From positions 372,001-436,000 of the forward strand of contig NZ_JACHWH010000002.1 of the NCBI RefSeq assembly GCF_014191255.1: 64,000 nucleotides of DNA, written 5' to 3'. A program made the position numbers and the translations under genes. This DNA is from Amycolatopsis bartoniae. GTDB taxonomy: Bacteria > Actinomycetota > Actinomycetes > Mycobacteriales > Pseudonocardiaceae. Under the pieces are notes generated by a model. That model saw only the letters and a list, made by a program, of their open reading frames with translations. It was not told where the DNA came from and did not search any database. Positions 51,777 to 61,506 of this stretch are shown piece by piece (positions within the stretch are counted from its first letter, which is position 1; each line of letters starts with the position of its first letter).

Positions 51777-52742
51777 ATGTTCGCCGTGTATGCCGAAGAA
51801 GCCAACCACGACAACCCGCTGGACGCACTCGTCGTAGGCGAGCGGCCCGAGCCCGAGGTCCCCGACGGCTGGGTGAAGGTGGCGGTCCGCGCCGCCAGCC
51901 TCAACATGCACGACATCTGGACCCTGCGCGGCGTGGGCATCAAGGCCGAGCAGTTCCCGATGATCGTCGGCTGCGACGGCGCCGGCGTGCTGGAGGACGG
52001 CACCGAGGTCGTGCTGCACTCGGTGGTGAACGCCCCCGGCTGGCAGGGTGACGACACTCTCGACCCGAAGCGCACCCTGCTCACCGAGAAGTACCAGGGC
52101 ACCTTCGCCGACTACGTCGTCGTGCCCGCCCGCAACGCGATCCCGAAGCCGCAGAACCTGTCGTTCACCGAGGCCGCGACGATGGGCACGGCCTGGCTGA
52201 CGGCGTACCGGATGCTGTTCGTGAAGTCGGGCCTTCGTCCCGGTCAGACCATGCTCGTGCAGGGCGCCTCCGGTGGTGTGTCGACGGCTCTGGTGCAGCT
52301 CGGCCGCGCCGCCGGGTTCCGGGTGTGGGTCACCGGGCGCACGGAGGAGAAACGCGCACTGGCCGAGCAGCTGGGCGCGCACGCGACGTTCGAGTCCGGC
52401 GCGCGGCTGCCGGAGCGGGTGGACGCGGTGTTCGAGACGGTGGGCAAGGCCACGTGGGGGCACTCGCTGAAGTCGCTCAAGCCGGGCGGGACCGTGGTGG
52501 TCTCCGGTTCGACCAGTGGTCCGGACCCCAGCGCCGACCTGCAGCGCGTGTTCTTCCTGCAGCTGCGTGTCGTCGGCTCCACGATGGGCACCCGCGACGA
52601 GCTGGAGAGCCTGCTGGAGTACGTCTCGCTGGCCGGGATCAAGCCGCAGATCGGCGCCGAGCTGCCCATGACCGAGGCCGAGCAGGGCTTCCGGAACATG
52701 ATGGACGGCGCCACCGCGGGCAAAATCGTTTTCACTCGCTAA
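51777..52742 (+). CDS. Zinc-independent MDR oxidoreductase (quinone reductase-like)
   Basis: Medium-chain dehydrogenase/reductase of 321 residues. The GroES-like N-domain (AASLNMHDIWTLRGVG, VGCDGAGVL) lacks the structural-zinc Cys cluster; the Rossmann part has the nucleotide motif VQGASGGVSTALVQLGRAAGFRVWVTGRT. NADPH-dependent reduction of a quinone or enone is the generic role. ATG 51777. Stands alone. Confidence 0.85.
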   Translation: MFAVYAEEANHDNPLDALVVGERPEPEVPDGWVKVAVRAASLNMHDIWTLRGVGIKAEQFPMIVGCDGAGVLEDGTEVVLHSVVNAPGWQGDDTLDPKRTLLTEKYQGTFADYVVVPARNAIPKPQNLSFTEAATMGTAWLTAYRMLFVKSGLRPGQTMLVQGASGGVSTALVQLGRAAGFRVWVTGRTEEKRALAEQLGAHATFESGARLPERVDAVFETVGKATWGHSLKSLKPGGTVVVSGSTSGPDPSADLQRVFFLQLRVVGSTMGTRDELESLLEYVSLAGIKPQIGAELPMTEAEQGFRNMMDGATAGKIVFTR

Positions 52743-52855
52743 CACTCCCGCTTCAGCGCCTGAGCTGCGCAGACGCGGGACCGACACCGCTCCGACACTG
52801 CTTCGTGCCCACAACTTTCCCGGGGAAGGTGAGATTTCCTCGCTAATCTGGGTAT

Positions 52856-53830
52856 ATGACCGCAATGGAGCGGGGAAAGCGAGAGACGCCGGCGTCCCTA
52901 CCGGCCGACCCGGGGCTCATCCGGGTCGGCCAGCGCAGCTACGCCGGTATCCGCACACGTGTGCTCGAAGTCGGTCCCAAGCGGTTGTTCCGGGGCGCTC
53001 CCCGGCTCGTACTCCTGCACGGCTACTGCGACAGCGCGGACACCTGGCGCCCGGTGCTGCAGCAGCTCGCCGAGGCGGGGATCTGCGCGGTGGCGGTGGA
53101 TCTGCCCGGTTTCGGTGACGCCGACGCGCTGCGGTCCGGCCCGATGCTGCCGCAGCTCGACAGGTTCGTCGACGCGGTGCTCCGGGAACAGACCAAGCAC
53201 GGCAAGGTGGTGCTCGCGGGCAACTCGCTCGGCGGCACGATGAGCCTGCGGGCGGCCGCGACCTCCCGGCACGCCATCGCGGGTGTGATCTCCATCGCCG
53301 CACCGGGTTTCGTGGACTCGTGGCTGGTGCGCGCGGTCGGCACGGCGCCGCTGCGCCTGTGGGCGGCCCTGCCGCTGCCGGTGCCCGGGTTCCTGGTCCG
53401 GACCATCGCCGAGTACGTCGTCCCGCGCCTGCTGTACGCCGACCACGGCGTCGCGGCGGCGGAGCACGTCCGGCGCTTCACGGAGCTCTTCCCCGACTAC
53501 CGGTCCACGAAGGACCGGCTGGAGCAGGCCCGGCAGCTGGTCGAGGAGCTGGCGGAGGCGTACGAGGGGCTGGAGGACATCGAGGTGCCCCTGCTCGTCG
53601 TCGCGTGCGGCAAGGACCGGCTCGTGGACGCGGCGTCCGGGCGGCGCCTGCACTCGCTCGTCCCGCACAGCAGGCTGGTCGTGCGCGAGGACTGGGGGCA
53701 CTGCCCGCAGCTCGACGACCCGACCACCGTCGCGGAACTCATGTCGTACTTCATCGCTGGGGCGACGCGGAAACGCAAGCCGCGGCGCCAGCGGGTGGCC
53801 GAGACGGAAGAGGTCGCCGCCGCCGGCTGA
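52856..53830 (+). CDS. Alpha/beta hydrolase
   Basis: Serine hydrolase of 324 residues: oxyanion motif LLHGYCDSADTW, nucleophile Ser124 in GNSLGGTMS, a later Asp in VACGKDRLVDAASG, and His in DWGHCPQLDDP. No signal peptide. The C-terminal tail is very basic (RKRKPRRQRVAE). ATG 52856. The substrate could be an ester or epoxide; not determinable. Confidence 0.85.
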   Translation: MTAMERGKRETPASLPADPGLIRVGQRSYAGIRTRVLEVGPKRLFRGAPRLVLLHGYCDSADTWRPVLQQLAEAGICAVAVDLPGFGDADALRSGPMLPQLDRFVDAVLREQTKHGKVVLAGNSLGGTMSLRAAATSRHAIAGVISIAAPGFVDSWLVRAVGTAPLRLWAALPLPVPGFLVRTIAEYVVPRLLYADHGVAAAEHVRRFTELFPDYRSTKDRLEQARQLVEELAEAYEGLEDIEVPLLVVACGKDRLVDAASGRRLHSLVPHSRLVVREDWGHCPQLDDPTTVAELMSYFIAGATRKRKPRRQRVAETEEVAAAG

Positions 53831-53890
53831 GCGTTCCGCCCAGGCTGGGCCTGTCCTGCGGCAGGTCGGGCAGGCCCAGCCACCCCTGGT

Positions 53891-54937
53891 TCAGTCCAGC
53901 CGCACGCGCCGTACGGCCTCCTTCGCCTCGGTCCGGAGGCGGGCGAAGATCTCCGCCGCCGGGCCCTCGGGCGCGACCGGGTACGTCTGCCCGGCCCACA
54001 GGTTCAGCCCCTCCGCGTCACCCGCCTTGCCCGCCGCCGCACGGACGGGGCGGGTGAGGTGGTGCACCTGCGGATAGGCGGCCGGGGCGGTCGCGGAGTG
54101 CTCGCTCAGGAACCTGTTCACCATGCCCCGCGCGGTGCGCCCGCTGAAGGCCCGCGTGAACGTCGTTTCCCGGCCGCCCTCGGCCAGCGCCCGGCGGTGC
54201 GCCGGTTGCGTGCCTGCCTCGTCGGCCCGCAGGAACGCCGTGCCGAGCTGCGCGGCGACCGCGCCCGCCGTGAGGACGGCCGCCACGTCCGCGCCGTGCA
54301 CCAGTCCCCCGGTGGCGATCAGCGGCAGTTCGGTTGCGGCCGAAACGAGCCGCAGCAACGCGAGCAGCCCGTACGTCGGTCCGCCCGCGGGATCGGCCGG
54401 GTCGTCCGCCAGCAGACCGCGGTGCGCCCCGGCCTCGAACCCCTGGACGCACAACGCATCCACGCCGAGCGCCGCGGCGCGGGTGGCTTCGGCTGGATTG
54501 GTCACGGTGGCGATGACCTGGCTGCCTGCGTCGTGCAGCCGCGTCACGTCCTCGGGTGCGGGCAGGCCGAAGGTGAAGGACACGAAGGGGATCCGCTCGG
54601 CCACCACGAGGTCGACTTTCGCCGCGTAGTGGTCGTCGTCCCAGCGCGGTTCACCGGGCTCGGCCCCGTACCGTCCGGCTTCGGCCCGGATCCGTTCGAC
54701 GTATCCGCCGAGGTCCACAGTGGACCGTGAGCCGGGCACGAACAGGTTCACCCCGAAGGTGCCGTTCGTCAGCTCCCGTGTCTTCGCGATACGCTCGGCG
54801 AGGGCGTCCGCCTGCAGGTATCCCGCGGCGACGAACCCCGAACCACCGGCTTCGACCACGGCCGCCACGAGCTCGGGCGTGGTCGGGCCGCCCGCCATCG
54901 GCGCCACCAGCACCGGGAAACGCAAGTCTTCGAACAT
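53891..54937 (-). CDS. Nitronate monooxygenase / NPD-like FMN enzyme
   Basis: TIM-barrel FMN protein of the nitronate monooxygenase (2-nitropropane dioxygenase) family, 348 residues. Landmarks: PVLVAPMAGGPTTPELVAAVVEAGGSGFVAAGYL, GVNLFVPGS, VSFTFGLP, ALCVQGFEAGAHRG and LIATGGLVHGADVAAVLTAGAVAAQLGTAFLRADE, the phosphate-binding end. Mixed family; the exact substrate is unknown. Divergent from the F420-type gene. Confidence 0.85.
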   Translation of the reverse strand: MFEDLRFPVLVAPMAGGPTTPELVAAVVEAGGSGFVAAGYLQADALAERIAKTRELTNGTFGVNLFVPGSRSTVDLGGYVERIRAEAGRYGAEPGEPRWDDDHYAAKVDLVVAERIPFVSFTFGLPAPEDVTRLHDAGSQVIATVTNPAEATRAAALGVDALCVQGFEAGAHRGLLADDPADPAGGPTYGLLALLRLVSAATELPLIATGGLVHGADVAAVLTAGAVAAQLGTAFLRADEAGTQPAHRRALAEGGRETTFTRAFSGRTARGMVNRFLSEHSATAPAAYPQVHHLTRPVRAAAGKAGDAEGLNLWAGQTYPVAPEGPAAEIFARLRTEAKEAVRRVRLD

Positions 54938-54971
54938 GTGCTCAGCTTAGAAAGGGGTTACCGTTCCCGGC

Positions 54972-55415
54972 ATGATCGACTTGACCCGAGTGCGCAAGCT
55001 CGCATACGCCGAGCACGGCCTCGCCACCATCGCGGTCGCCCGCGCCGACGGCAGCGTGCACGCGTCCGTGGTCAACGCCGGCCTCCTCCCCGATCCGGTG
55101 ACGGGCCGGATGAGCGCGGGCTTCGTCGCCAGGGGCGGCACGCGCAAGCTCACCCTGTTGCGTGAACGCGGCTCCGGCACGATTGTCTTCCGCCGCGGCT
55201 GGGAGTGGGCGTCCGTCGAGGGCACGGCACGCCTGCTGGGCCCGGACGACGTCGATCCCGCCTTCGACCCCGCGAACCTGCCCCGGCTGCTGCGCGAGGT
55301 GTTCGTCGCGGCGACGGGCAGCCACGACGACTGGGAGGAGTACGACAGGGTCATGGCGGCCGAACGCCGCTGCGCGGTGTTCATCGAGGCACAACGCCTC
55401 TACGGCAACCCCTGA
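54972..55415 (+). CDS. F420-dependent PPOX-class flavin/deazaflavin protein
   Basis: Split-barrel protein of 147 residues, similar to the TIGR03618-type F420-dependent enzymes: LAYAEHGLATIAVARADGSVHASVVNAG, FVARGGTRKLTLLRERGSGTIVFRRGWEWASVEGTARLLGP. Such proteins reduce small substrates with F420H2 or bind the cofactor. ATG 54972 was chosen. The 34-bp gap to the divergent monooxygenase suggests a shared promoter region. Confidence 0.8.
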   Translation: MIDLTRVRKLAYAEHGLATIAVARADGSVHASVVNAGLLPDPVTGRMSAGFVARGGTRKLTLLRERGSGTIVFRRGWEWASVEGTARLLGPDDVDPAFDPANLPRLLREVFVAATGSHDDWEEYDRVMAAERRCAVFIEAQRLYGNP

Positions 55416-55649
55416 CGGCGGTCGCTGCCTGCTGTCGGCTTCGCCGCCGTGGTCGAACGGCCCCTGCCAGGAGCCCGATGTCCCCTGCCAGGCAGCCAAG
55501 CCCCGCCGCCACCGCGCCCCGGCCCGGCAGCCAGCCTCCGCCACCCCCAACGCGACGTCACCCGAGGCCTACCAGCCTCTTCCGGCACCTCATGCTCAGG
55601 CCACCAGGGCCGAAACCGCGCTCCCGGGCGCCGGCCGACCCCGCGGCCC
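55416..55649. other. Intergenic region without a recognised gene
   Basis: 234 bp between the convergent F420-type gene and lepA. It contains CGGCGG/CCGCCG arms (55417-55422 and 55445-55450) right after the F420-gene stop and two copies of CCCCTGCCAGG about 22 bp apart. No credible reading frame, tRNA or terminator with T-tract is seen. Confidence 0.5.
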
Positions 55650-57497
55650 CTACTTCTTCTTGCCGCCCTTGTCACTCGGTTCGGTGGTGGACAGCGCCGC
55701 GACGAAGGCCTCCTGCGGGACCTCCACCCGCCCGATGTTCTTCATCCGCTTCTTGCCCTCCTTCTGCTTCTCCAGCAGCTTCCGCTTCCGCGAGATGTCA
55801 CCGCCGTAGCACTTGGCCAGCACGTCCTTGCGGATCGCGCGGATGGTCTCGCGCGCGATGATCCGCGAGCCGACCGCCGCCTGGATCGGCACCTCGAACT
55901 GCTGCCGCGGGATCAGCTCGCGCAGCCGCGTCGCCATCCGGTTGCCGTAGCTGAAGGACGCGTCCTTGTGCACGATCGCGGAGAACGCGTCCACCGGCTC
56001 GCCCTGCAGCAGGATGTCGACCTTCACCAGGTCCGCGACCTGCTCACCGGCCTCCTCGTAGTCCAGCGAGGCATACCCGCGGGTGCGTGACTTCAGCGAG
56101 TCGAAGAAGTCGAAGATGATCTCCGCGAGCGGCAGGTGGTAGCGCAGCTCGACGCGGTCCTCGGACAGGTAGTCCATGCCCAGCAGCTGACCGCGCTTGC
56201 TCTGGCACAGCTCCATGATCGCGCCGATGAACTCGGCCGGCGCGATCACCGTGACCTTCGACAGCGGCTCGTGCACCTCGGCGATCTTGTACCCGGTCGG
56301 CCAGTCGGACGGGTTGGTCACCGTGTGCTCGCTGCCGTCCTCCAGCACCACGCGGTACACCACGTTCGGCGCGGTCGAGATCAGGTCGAGGCCGAACTCG
56401 CGCTCCAGCCGGTCCCGCGTGATCTCCAGGTGCAGCAGGCCGAGGAACCCGCAGCGGAACCCGAACCCGAGCGCCACCGACGTCTCCGGCTCGAACGTCA
56501 GCGCCGCGTCGTTGAGCTGCAGCTTCTCCAGCGCCTCGCGCAGCTCCGGGTAGTCCGAACCGTCCACCGGGTACAGCCCGGAGTAGACCATCGGCTTCGG
56601 CTCGCGGTACCCGGTCAGCGGCTGGGTCGCGCCCTTGCGCTCGCTGGTGACGGTGTCACCGACGCGCGACTGGCGCACGTCCTTCACGCCGGTGATCAGG
56701 TACCCCACCTCGCCGACGCCGAGGCCGTCGCTGGGCTTGGGCTCGGGCGAGATGATGCCGACCTCGAGCAGCTCGTGCGTGGCGCCGGTGGACATCATCC
56801 GGATCCGCTCGCGTGGCGTGATCTTGCCGTCGACGACGCGGATGTACGTGACGACCCCGCGGTAGGTGTCGTACACGGAGTCGAAGATCATCGCGCGGGC
56901 CGGGGCGTCCGGCTCGCCCTGCGGGGCGGGCACCTGGCGCACGACCTCGTCGAGCAGCTCCCGGACCCCCTCACCGGTCTTGGCCGACACGCGCAGCACG
57001 TCGGTCGGCTCGCAGCCGATGATGTGCGCCAGCTCGGCGGCGTACTTGTCCGGGTCGGCGGCGGGCAGGTCGATCTTGTTGAGGACCGGGATGATGTGCA
57101 GGTCCTTGTCGAGCGCCAGGTACAGGTTCGCCAGGGTCTGCGCCTCGATCCCCTGCGCCGCGTCGACCAGCAGGATCGCGCCCTCGCACGCCTCCAGCGC
57201 ACGGGAGACCTCGTAGGTGAAGTCGACGTGGCCGGGGGTGTCGATGAGGTGCAGGACGTGGTCGGTGTCCCCGACCCGCCACGGCAGCCGGACGTTCTGC
57301 GCCTTGATCGTGATGCCGCGCTCGCGCTCGATGTCCATCCGGTCGAGGTACTGGGCGCGCATGGCCCGCTCCTCGACCACGCCCGTGAGCTGCAGCATGC
57401 GGTCGGCCAGCGTGGACTTGCCGTGGTCGATGTGCGCGATGATGCAGAAGTTCCGGATCAGCTCCGGCGGCGTGAACGTGGTGTCGGCGAAGGTCAC
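55650..57497 (-). CDS. lepA: Elongation factor 4 (LepA)
   Basis: Ribosomal GTPase that back-translocates or aids ribosome function under stress. The 615 residues contain G1 [13 protein letters not shown]2/G3 [10 protein letters not shown] and [13 protein letters not shown]4 NKIDLP, the EF-G-like domains, and the LepA C-terminal domain with the [18 protein letters not shown] tail. I chose GTG 57497, with GAGGA upstream; the open frame extends further but lacks similarity. Confidence 0.96.
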   Translation of the reverse strand: MTFADTTFTPPELIRNFCIIAHIDHGKSTLADRMLQLTGVVEERAMRAQYLDRMDIERERGITIKAQNVRLPWRVGDTDHVLHLIDTPGHVDFTYEVSRALEACEGAILLVDAAQGIEAQTLANLYLALDKDLHIIPVLNKIDLPAADPDKYAAELAHIIGCEPTDVLRVSAKTGEGVRELLDEVVRQVPAPQGEPDAPARAMIFDSVYDTYRGVVTYIRVVDGKITPRERIRMMSTGATHELLEVGIISPEPKPSDGLGVGEVGYLITGVKDVRQSRVGDTVTSERKGATQPLTGYREPKPMVYSGLYPVDGSDYPELREALEKLQLNDAALTFEPETSVALGFGFRCGFLGLLHLEITRDRLEREFGLDLISTAPNVVYRVVLEDGSEHTVTNPSDWPTGYKIAEVHEPLSKVTVIAPAEFIGAIMELCQSKRGQLLGMDYLSEDRVELRYHLPLAEIIFDFFDSLKSRTRGYASLDYEEAGEQVADLVKVDILLQGEPVDAFSAIVHKDASFSYGNRMATRLRELIPRQQFEVPIQAAVGSRIIARETIRAIRKDVLAKCYGGDISRKRKLLEKQKEGKKRMKNIGRVEVPQEAFVAALSTTEPSDKGGKKK

Positions 57498-57608
57498 TGA
57501 TTTCCTCGGCTCGGTCGTGGGTGCGCCTCCAGTCTCCCATGCCCGGTGCAGGGGCATTTCCGGGTCATCCCCGATGCCGCCCGCCGCCGCGCGTGCTGAC
57601 CTGGAGGT

Positions 57609-58187
57609 ATGAGCACGACGGCCTTCGAGGCAGTTCTGGACCGGGCCTTCGGGCGACCCCGCGGCCTGCTGGGCAGGATCGGCGCGGCGGTGATGGCGTC
57701 GGTGAACGGCCCCACCGAACGGCACGTGGTGGACGTGGCGAGGCTCACTCCCGGGGAGGCCGTGCTGGTCGTCGGCCACGGGCCCGGGGTGGGTGTCGAG
57801 GCCGCGTTGACCAGAACGCCGCAGGTCACGGGCGTCGATCCGGCGGAGGCCATGCTCGCGCTGGCCAGGGCCCGCTGCCCGGACGCCCGCCTGAGCCGGG
57901 GAACGGCGGCCGACACGGGTCAGTCCGACGAGTCGGCGGACGTCGTGCTGAGCGTGAACAACGTCCAGCTGTGGCCCGACCGCGCGGCGGGGTTCGCCGA
58001 GCTGCGGCGGGTGCTGCGGCCGGGCGGCCGTCTGGTGCTGTCGGCGCCGGAGAAGTGGCTGCCGGTGTCGCGCCACGAACTGGCGGCGGAGGTGGCCGCC
58101 GCGGGGTTCACCGACCTGCAGACGTGGACGTGGGAGCCGCCCGGTTTCGCCTCCACGGCAGCGGAACTACGGGCGCGGCGGCTTTAG
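57609..58187 (+). CDS. SAM-dependent methyltransferase, class I
   Basis: A 192-residue Rossmann methyltransferase: a glycine-rich motif I variant [16 protein letters not shown], acidic loop GVDPAEAML, motif [15 protein letters not shown] and post-motif [13 protein letters not shown]. It is short and lacks a lid domain. Substrate unknown. It overlaps the convergent VOC gene by 4 nt. Confidence 0.82.
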   Translation: MSTTAFEAVLDRAFGRPRGLLGRIGAAVMASVNGPTERHVVDVARLTPGEAVLVVGHGPGVGVEAALTRTPQVTGVDPAEAMLALARARCPDARLSRGTAADTGQSDESADVVLSVNNVQLWPDRAAGFAELRRVLRPGGRLVLSAPEKWLPVSRHELAAEVAAAGFTDLQTWTWEPPGFASTAAELRARRL

Positions 58188-58567
58188 CCGGCCGGACGGG
58201 TGTCGGTACGGATGGGATGGTCCTCGGGCACTTCGACGAGCACGATGCGCAACCCGTCCGGGTCGGAGATCCACGCCTCGCGCAGACCCCACGGCTCCAG
58301 CCGGGGCTCGCGGTCGGGGCGCACGCCGTGCTCGGCGAGGTCGGCCACGGCCGCTTCGAGGTCGCGGACCTGCACCCAGATGGCGAGGCCCGCGGGCGTG
58401 CCGCCGTCGCCGTGCCCGGAGACCTCCAGCAGCCCCTGGCCGAGGAAGAACACGGTGCCGCCAGGGAACGTCCGGTAGATCGCCAGCCCGAGCACGTCGC
58501 GGTAGAACGCGGTCGTCTTTCCGGGATCGGCGGGCCGCACCAGGATCCGGCTGCTCAAGACCTCCAT
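58184..58567 (-). CDS. VOC family (glyoxalase/dioxygenase-fold) protein
   Basis: A 127-residue vicinal-oxygen-chelate protein of two beta-alpha-beta-beta-beta modules: SSRILVRPADPGKTTAFYRDVLGLAIYRTFPGGTVFFLGQGLLEVSG and VADLAEHGVRPDREPRLEPWGLREAWISDPDGLRIVLVEVPE. The second part ends with the metal-ligand Glu typical of this fold. Function not determinable. It follows the transporter gene by 12 nt. Confidence 0.82.
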   Translation of the reverse strand: MEVLSSRILVRPADPGKTTAFYRDVLGLAIYRTFPGGTVFFLGQGLLEVSGHGDGGTPAGLAIWVQVRDLEAAVADLAEHGVRPDREPRLEPWGLREAWISDPDGLRIVLVEVPEDHPIRTDTRPAG

Positions 58568-58579
58568 GGGTGCACCAAA

Positions 58580-59581
58580 TCAGGAAGCTGCAATCGCCGC
58601 AATCCCGGCCAGCACGACGAGGGAGCCGACGAGCCGCCGGACGGGGTTGGCTTCGCCGAGCCACAGCCACGCGGCGAACCCGCCCAGCACGATGCTGACC
58701 TCGCGGGCGGGCGCGACGAGGCTGACGGGCGCGATGCGCATGGCGTAGAGGACGAGCAGGTACGCGACGGGTGAGAGCAGGCCCACGAGCAGGATCTCCC
58801 GCCGGTGGACGCGCCACAGCCCGCGGACGTCGCCCTGCCGCACCGCGATCGGCGCGAGGAACACGCTCTGAAGCAGCGCCCCGGCGCTGAAGTAGACCAG
58901 CGGCGGCACCCCGAGCGCGGTGACGGAGTGGTCGTCCCACAACGTGTATGCGGCAATGGTGAGCCCGGTCAGCAGCCCGTAGGCGACCCCAGCCCGCCGG
59001 CGGCCAGCCCCGGGGCGAGCGCCTGTGCCTTGAGGTGTGCTGCGCCCGGTGCTGTCGCCGTCGCCATCGGGCATGCCGCCATCGGGACCAGTGCCGTCGG
59101 CAATGCCGCGCCCGGCGCCGCCGCCTCCACTGTCAGGCGCGTCGCTCTGGGGGCCGCCACCGGAGCCGGTGCCGATGAGCAGCACCCCGCCGACGATGAG
59201 CACCGCCCCGACGAGGCCCAGCACTCCGGGCCGCTCCCCCAGCAGTACGACGGCCGTGAAGACCGACAACAGCGGCCCGCTGCCGCGCGCGAGCGGGTAG
59301 ACGACGGACAGGTCCCCGACGGCGTACCCCCGTTGCAGCACGACGCCGTAGAGGACGTGGAAGACCGCCGTGAGCGGGGCGGCGAGCAGCCAGGTCCACT
59401 GCGGACGCTGCGGCTCCAGCACGAGTGCCACGACGGCGAGCGGCACGCAGACGACGGCGCTCACGGTGTAGTAGAGGAACACGAACCGGGCGCCCCCGCC
59501 GGTCACCCGCTTGGCGGCGAGGTTCCAGCCGGCGTGCACCACGGCGGCGACGAGGACGAGGGACAGGGCGGTGCCGTTCAC
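58580..59581 (-). CDS. EamA/DMT-family transporter with a long Gly/Asp-rich linker
   Basis: Drug/metabolite transporter of 333 residues with two EamA repeats (about 1-130 and 200-333), each of about five helices. Between them lies an unusual 60-residue low-complexity insert rich in Gly, Asp, Pro and Ser (about residues 135-200), where family members normally have a short loop. The insert keeps the frame and lies on the cytoplasmic side. Substrate unknown. ATG 59581. Confidence 0.83.
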   Translation of the reverse strand: MNGTALSLVLVAAVVHAGWNLAAKRVTGGGARFVFLYYTVSAVVCVPLAVVALVLEPQRPQWTWLLAAPLTAVFHVLYGVVLQRGYAVGDLSVVYPLARGSGPLLSVFTAVVLLGERPGVLGLVGAVLIVGGVLLIGTGSGGGPQSDAPDSGGGGAGRGIADGTGPDGGMPDGDGDSTGRSTPQGTGARPGAGRRRAGVAYGLLTGLTIAAYTLWDDHSVTALGVPPLVYFSAGALLQSVFLAPIAVRQGDVRGLWRVHRREILLVGLLSPVAYLLVLYAMRIAPVSLVAPAREVSIVLGGFAAWLWLGEANPVRRLVGSLVVLAGIAAIAAS

Positions 59582-59882
59582 CAGGGCCTTTCCGGCCGTT
59601 CGCGGGCGCGAAGGACCAGGCCCTCTAGGCTTTTCCCCTGTCAGGTGTACCCCCGGGGCCCTTCCCCCGGGGGCGGGTGCCGCTCGGACCGGACCCGCCG
59701 CTCCTGGTTGTGGGACTGGGGTCGGGCGGCGGCGGAACCCTAGGCACTACGAGGGGCACTCTACTCCGGCTGGTAACCTTGTCGATCGTTGCCGCGTGGC
59801 ATTCCGCCAGGGAGGAAACCCGGTTCGCCGGGGTCACGAAGACGCGGCAGCGAAATCCGCCGAACGACCAAGGAGCGCCCGC
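59582..59882. promoter_or_regulatory. rpsT promoter and leader region
   Basis: 301 bp with no gene. An extended -10 promoter TGGTAACCT (59771-59779) lies about 104 nt before the rpsT start. A GC palindrome (CCCCCGGGG and CCCCCGGGGG around 59651-59676) and a small hairpin in the leader (CCCGG ttcg CCGGG, 59818-59832) may matter for S20 regulation. The promoter call is by motif only. Confidence 0.4.
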
Positions 59883-60143
59883 GTGGCCAACATCAAGTCC
59901 CAGATCAAGCGTATCCAGACGAACGAGAAGGCGCGCCAGCGCAACCAGTCGATCAAGTCCTCGGTGAAGACCGCGATCCGCAAGTTCCGCGAGGCCGCCG
60001 AGGCCGGCGACAAGGACAAGGCGATCGAGCTGCAGAAGGCCGCCGCCAAGAAGCTGGACAAGGCCGCCAGCAAGGGTGTCATCCACCCGAACCAGGCCGC
60101 GAACAAGAAGTCCGCGCTCGCGAAGCGCGCCAACCAGCTCTGA
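59883..60143 (+). CDS. rpsT: 30S ribosomal protein S20
   Basis: Primary 16S rRNA-binding protein of the small subunit. The 86 residues show the S20 signature [37 protein letters not shown] and [32 protein letters not shown] 59883 has AGGAG 8 nt upstream. It stands alone and ends at a strong terminator; the holA-like gene converges from the right. Confidence 0.98.
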   Translation: MANIKSQIKRIQTNEKARQRNQSIKSSVKTAIRKFREAAEAGDKDKAIELQKAAAKKLDKAASKGVIHPNQAANKKSALAKRANQL

Positions 60144-60171
60144 GCTGACAGCGCCTCAGTTCGCAACTTCC

Positions 60172-60212
60172 CGAAGGCCCGCCACGGTTTCCGTTGGCGG
60201 GCCTTCGTTTTT
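60172..60212 (+). terminator. Intrinsic terminator of rpsT
   Basis: A perfect 13-bp stem, CGAAGGCCCGCCA (60172-60184) and TGGCGGGCCTTCG (60195-60207), with a 10-nt loop and TTTTT directly after. A canonical rho-independent terminator 29 nt after the rpsT stop. Confidence 0.95.
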
Positions 60213-60408
60213 CACGGGCAGATTGACATGCCCGCGTCGCGAGGGCCTGGGCTCTCGATCCCAGCGACGATGCCGCCACGCGTTTCGTTGGTGCGCCTTC
60301 ATTTTCTCACCGGCAGGGCGCGGTGCCGATCACGAACGCCTGAACCCTGGGCCCCCAGCGACGATGCTGTCAGGCCAAGGGTGACCTCCCGCGTGCTGCG
60401 GACTGGGA
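60213..60408. repeat. Imperfect tandem repeat between rpsT and holA
   Basis: The 196 bp between the rpsT terminator and the holA stop contain two related blocks. Each has CCTGGG, then CCCAGCGACGATGC (near 60257-60272 and 60353-60367), preceded by ACGGGCAG- and CCGGCAGG-like sequence at similar spacing. The period is about 95 bp and identity is moderate. No ORF or tRNA is seen. Confidence 0.45.
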
Positions 60409-61389
60409 TCAGCGGAGATCGCGGGCATCGGCGATGTCGAGGACCGCTCGTTCGAGCGCGTAGGTGGGGTCGGCGGCAGCGCCCTTCACCTCCGCGTTGA
60501 CGCGCGCGACGATCGCCATCGCCTTGTTCAGCCCCGCCGCGCCCCAGCCTCGCGCCTGTCCCTGCGCCTTGCGGATCTTCCACGGCGGCATGCCCAGCGA
60601 CCCGGCCATCTGGTTCGGATTGCCGCGCCCCGCCGCGGACACCCGCGCGATGGTCCGGACCGCGTCGGCCAGTGCGTCGGCCACCAGGACGTGCGGCACG
60701 CCGATCTGCATCGCCCACCGCATCGACTCCAGCGCCGCCGCCCGGTCGCCCGCGACGGCCTTTTCCGCCACCGCGAAGCCCGTCACGTCGGCCCGGCCCC
60801 GGTGGTAGCGGCGCACCGCGTCCTCGTCGACCTTGCCGCCTGAGTCCGCGACGAGCTGCGCTGCCGCGGAGGCGAGCTCCCGCAGGTCCGAGCCGACCGC
60901 GTCGATGAGCGCCGCGACCGCCGTGGCGTCGATCCGGCCGCCGGCCTGCCGGATCTCGTTGCGGACGAACGCCTCCCGCTCCCCAGGTTTGGTGATCTTC
61001 GCGCACTCCGTGATCACCGCCCCCGCCTTCTTCAGCGCGGCGGGCAGGGCTTTCGCGGCCTTGCTGCGGCCACCGCCGGTGTGCACCACGACCAGCACCA
61101 CCCCGTCGGCGGGTGCTTTCAGGTACGAGACGACGGCGTCCGACAGCTCCTGCGAGATGTCCTGCGCCGCGTCGAGCACGATCACCCGCCCCTCGCTGAA
61201 CAGCGACGGGCTCACGAGCTCGGCCAGCGCGGGCGCCGTGAGGTCGGACACCCGCACCCTGGTCATGTCCGTGGTCGGGTCGACCAGGCGCGCCGAGTCG
61301 AGCGCGGCCCGGACGGCACGTTCCACGAGCAGCTCTTCCTCACCGAGGACGAGGTGCAGCGGCGCGGTGGTGGTGGCTGGCGCGGTCAC
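60409..61389 (-). CDS. holA: DNA polymerase III delta subunit
   Basis: Clamp-loader subunit that opens the beta clamp. The 326-residue protein has the delta-subunit pattern: LVLGEEELLVERAVRAALDSAR, RVIVLDAAQDISQELSDAVVSYL, AKITKPGEREAFVRNEIRQAGGRIDATAVAALIDAVGSDLRELASAAAQLV, and GMPPWKIRKAQGQARGW. GTG 61389 follows GGGAGGATCGGAGA. A longer open frame upstream runs into the riboswitch region and is not used. It matches Rv2413c in the syntenic M. tuberculosis order. Confidence 0.93.
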   Translation of the reverse strand: MTAPATTTAPLHLVLGEEELLVERAVRAALDSARLVDPTTDMTRVRVSDLTAPALAELVSPSLFSEGRVIVLDAAQDISQELSDAVVSYLKAPADGVVLVVVHTGGGRSKAAKALPAALKKAGAVITECAKITKPGEREAFVRNEIRQAGGRIDATAVAALIDAVGSDLRELASAAAQLVADSGGKVDEDAVRRYHRGRADVTGFAVAEKAVAGDRAAALESMRWAMQIGVPHVLVADALADAVRTIARVSAAGRGNPNQMAGSLGMPPWKIRKAQGQARGWGAAGLNKAMAIVARVNAEVKGAAADPTYALERAVLDIADARDLR

Positions 61390-61506
61390 TCTCCGATCCT
61401 CCCACGGTGACGAAGCCCGCAGGGGCATGGCGTCGGGCCGGGACGGTGTCGTATGTTTGTGACAGCCGCAGTGCGCTTTCGGTGCGCGGCCCACAATCGA
61501 ATACCG

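Noticed and set aside
57498..58076. N-terminal extension of lepA
   Set aside because: The frame is open but has no LepA similarity and overlaps a plus-strand methyltransferase; GTG 57497 has a good ribosome-binding site.
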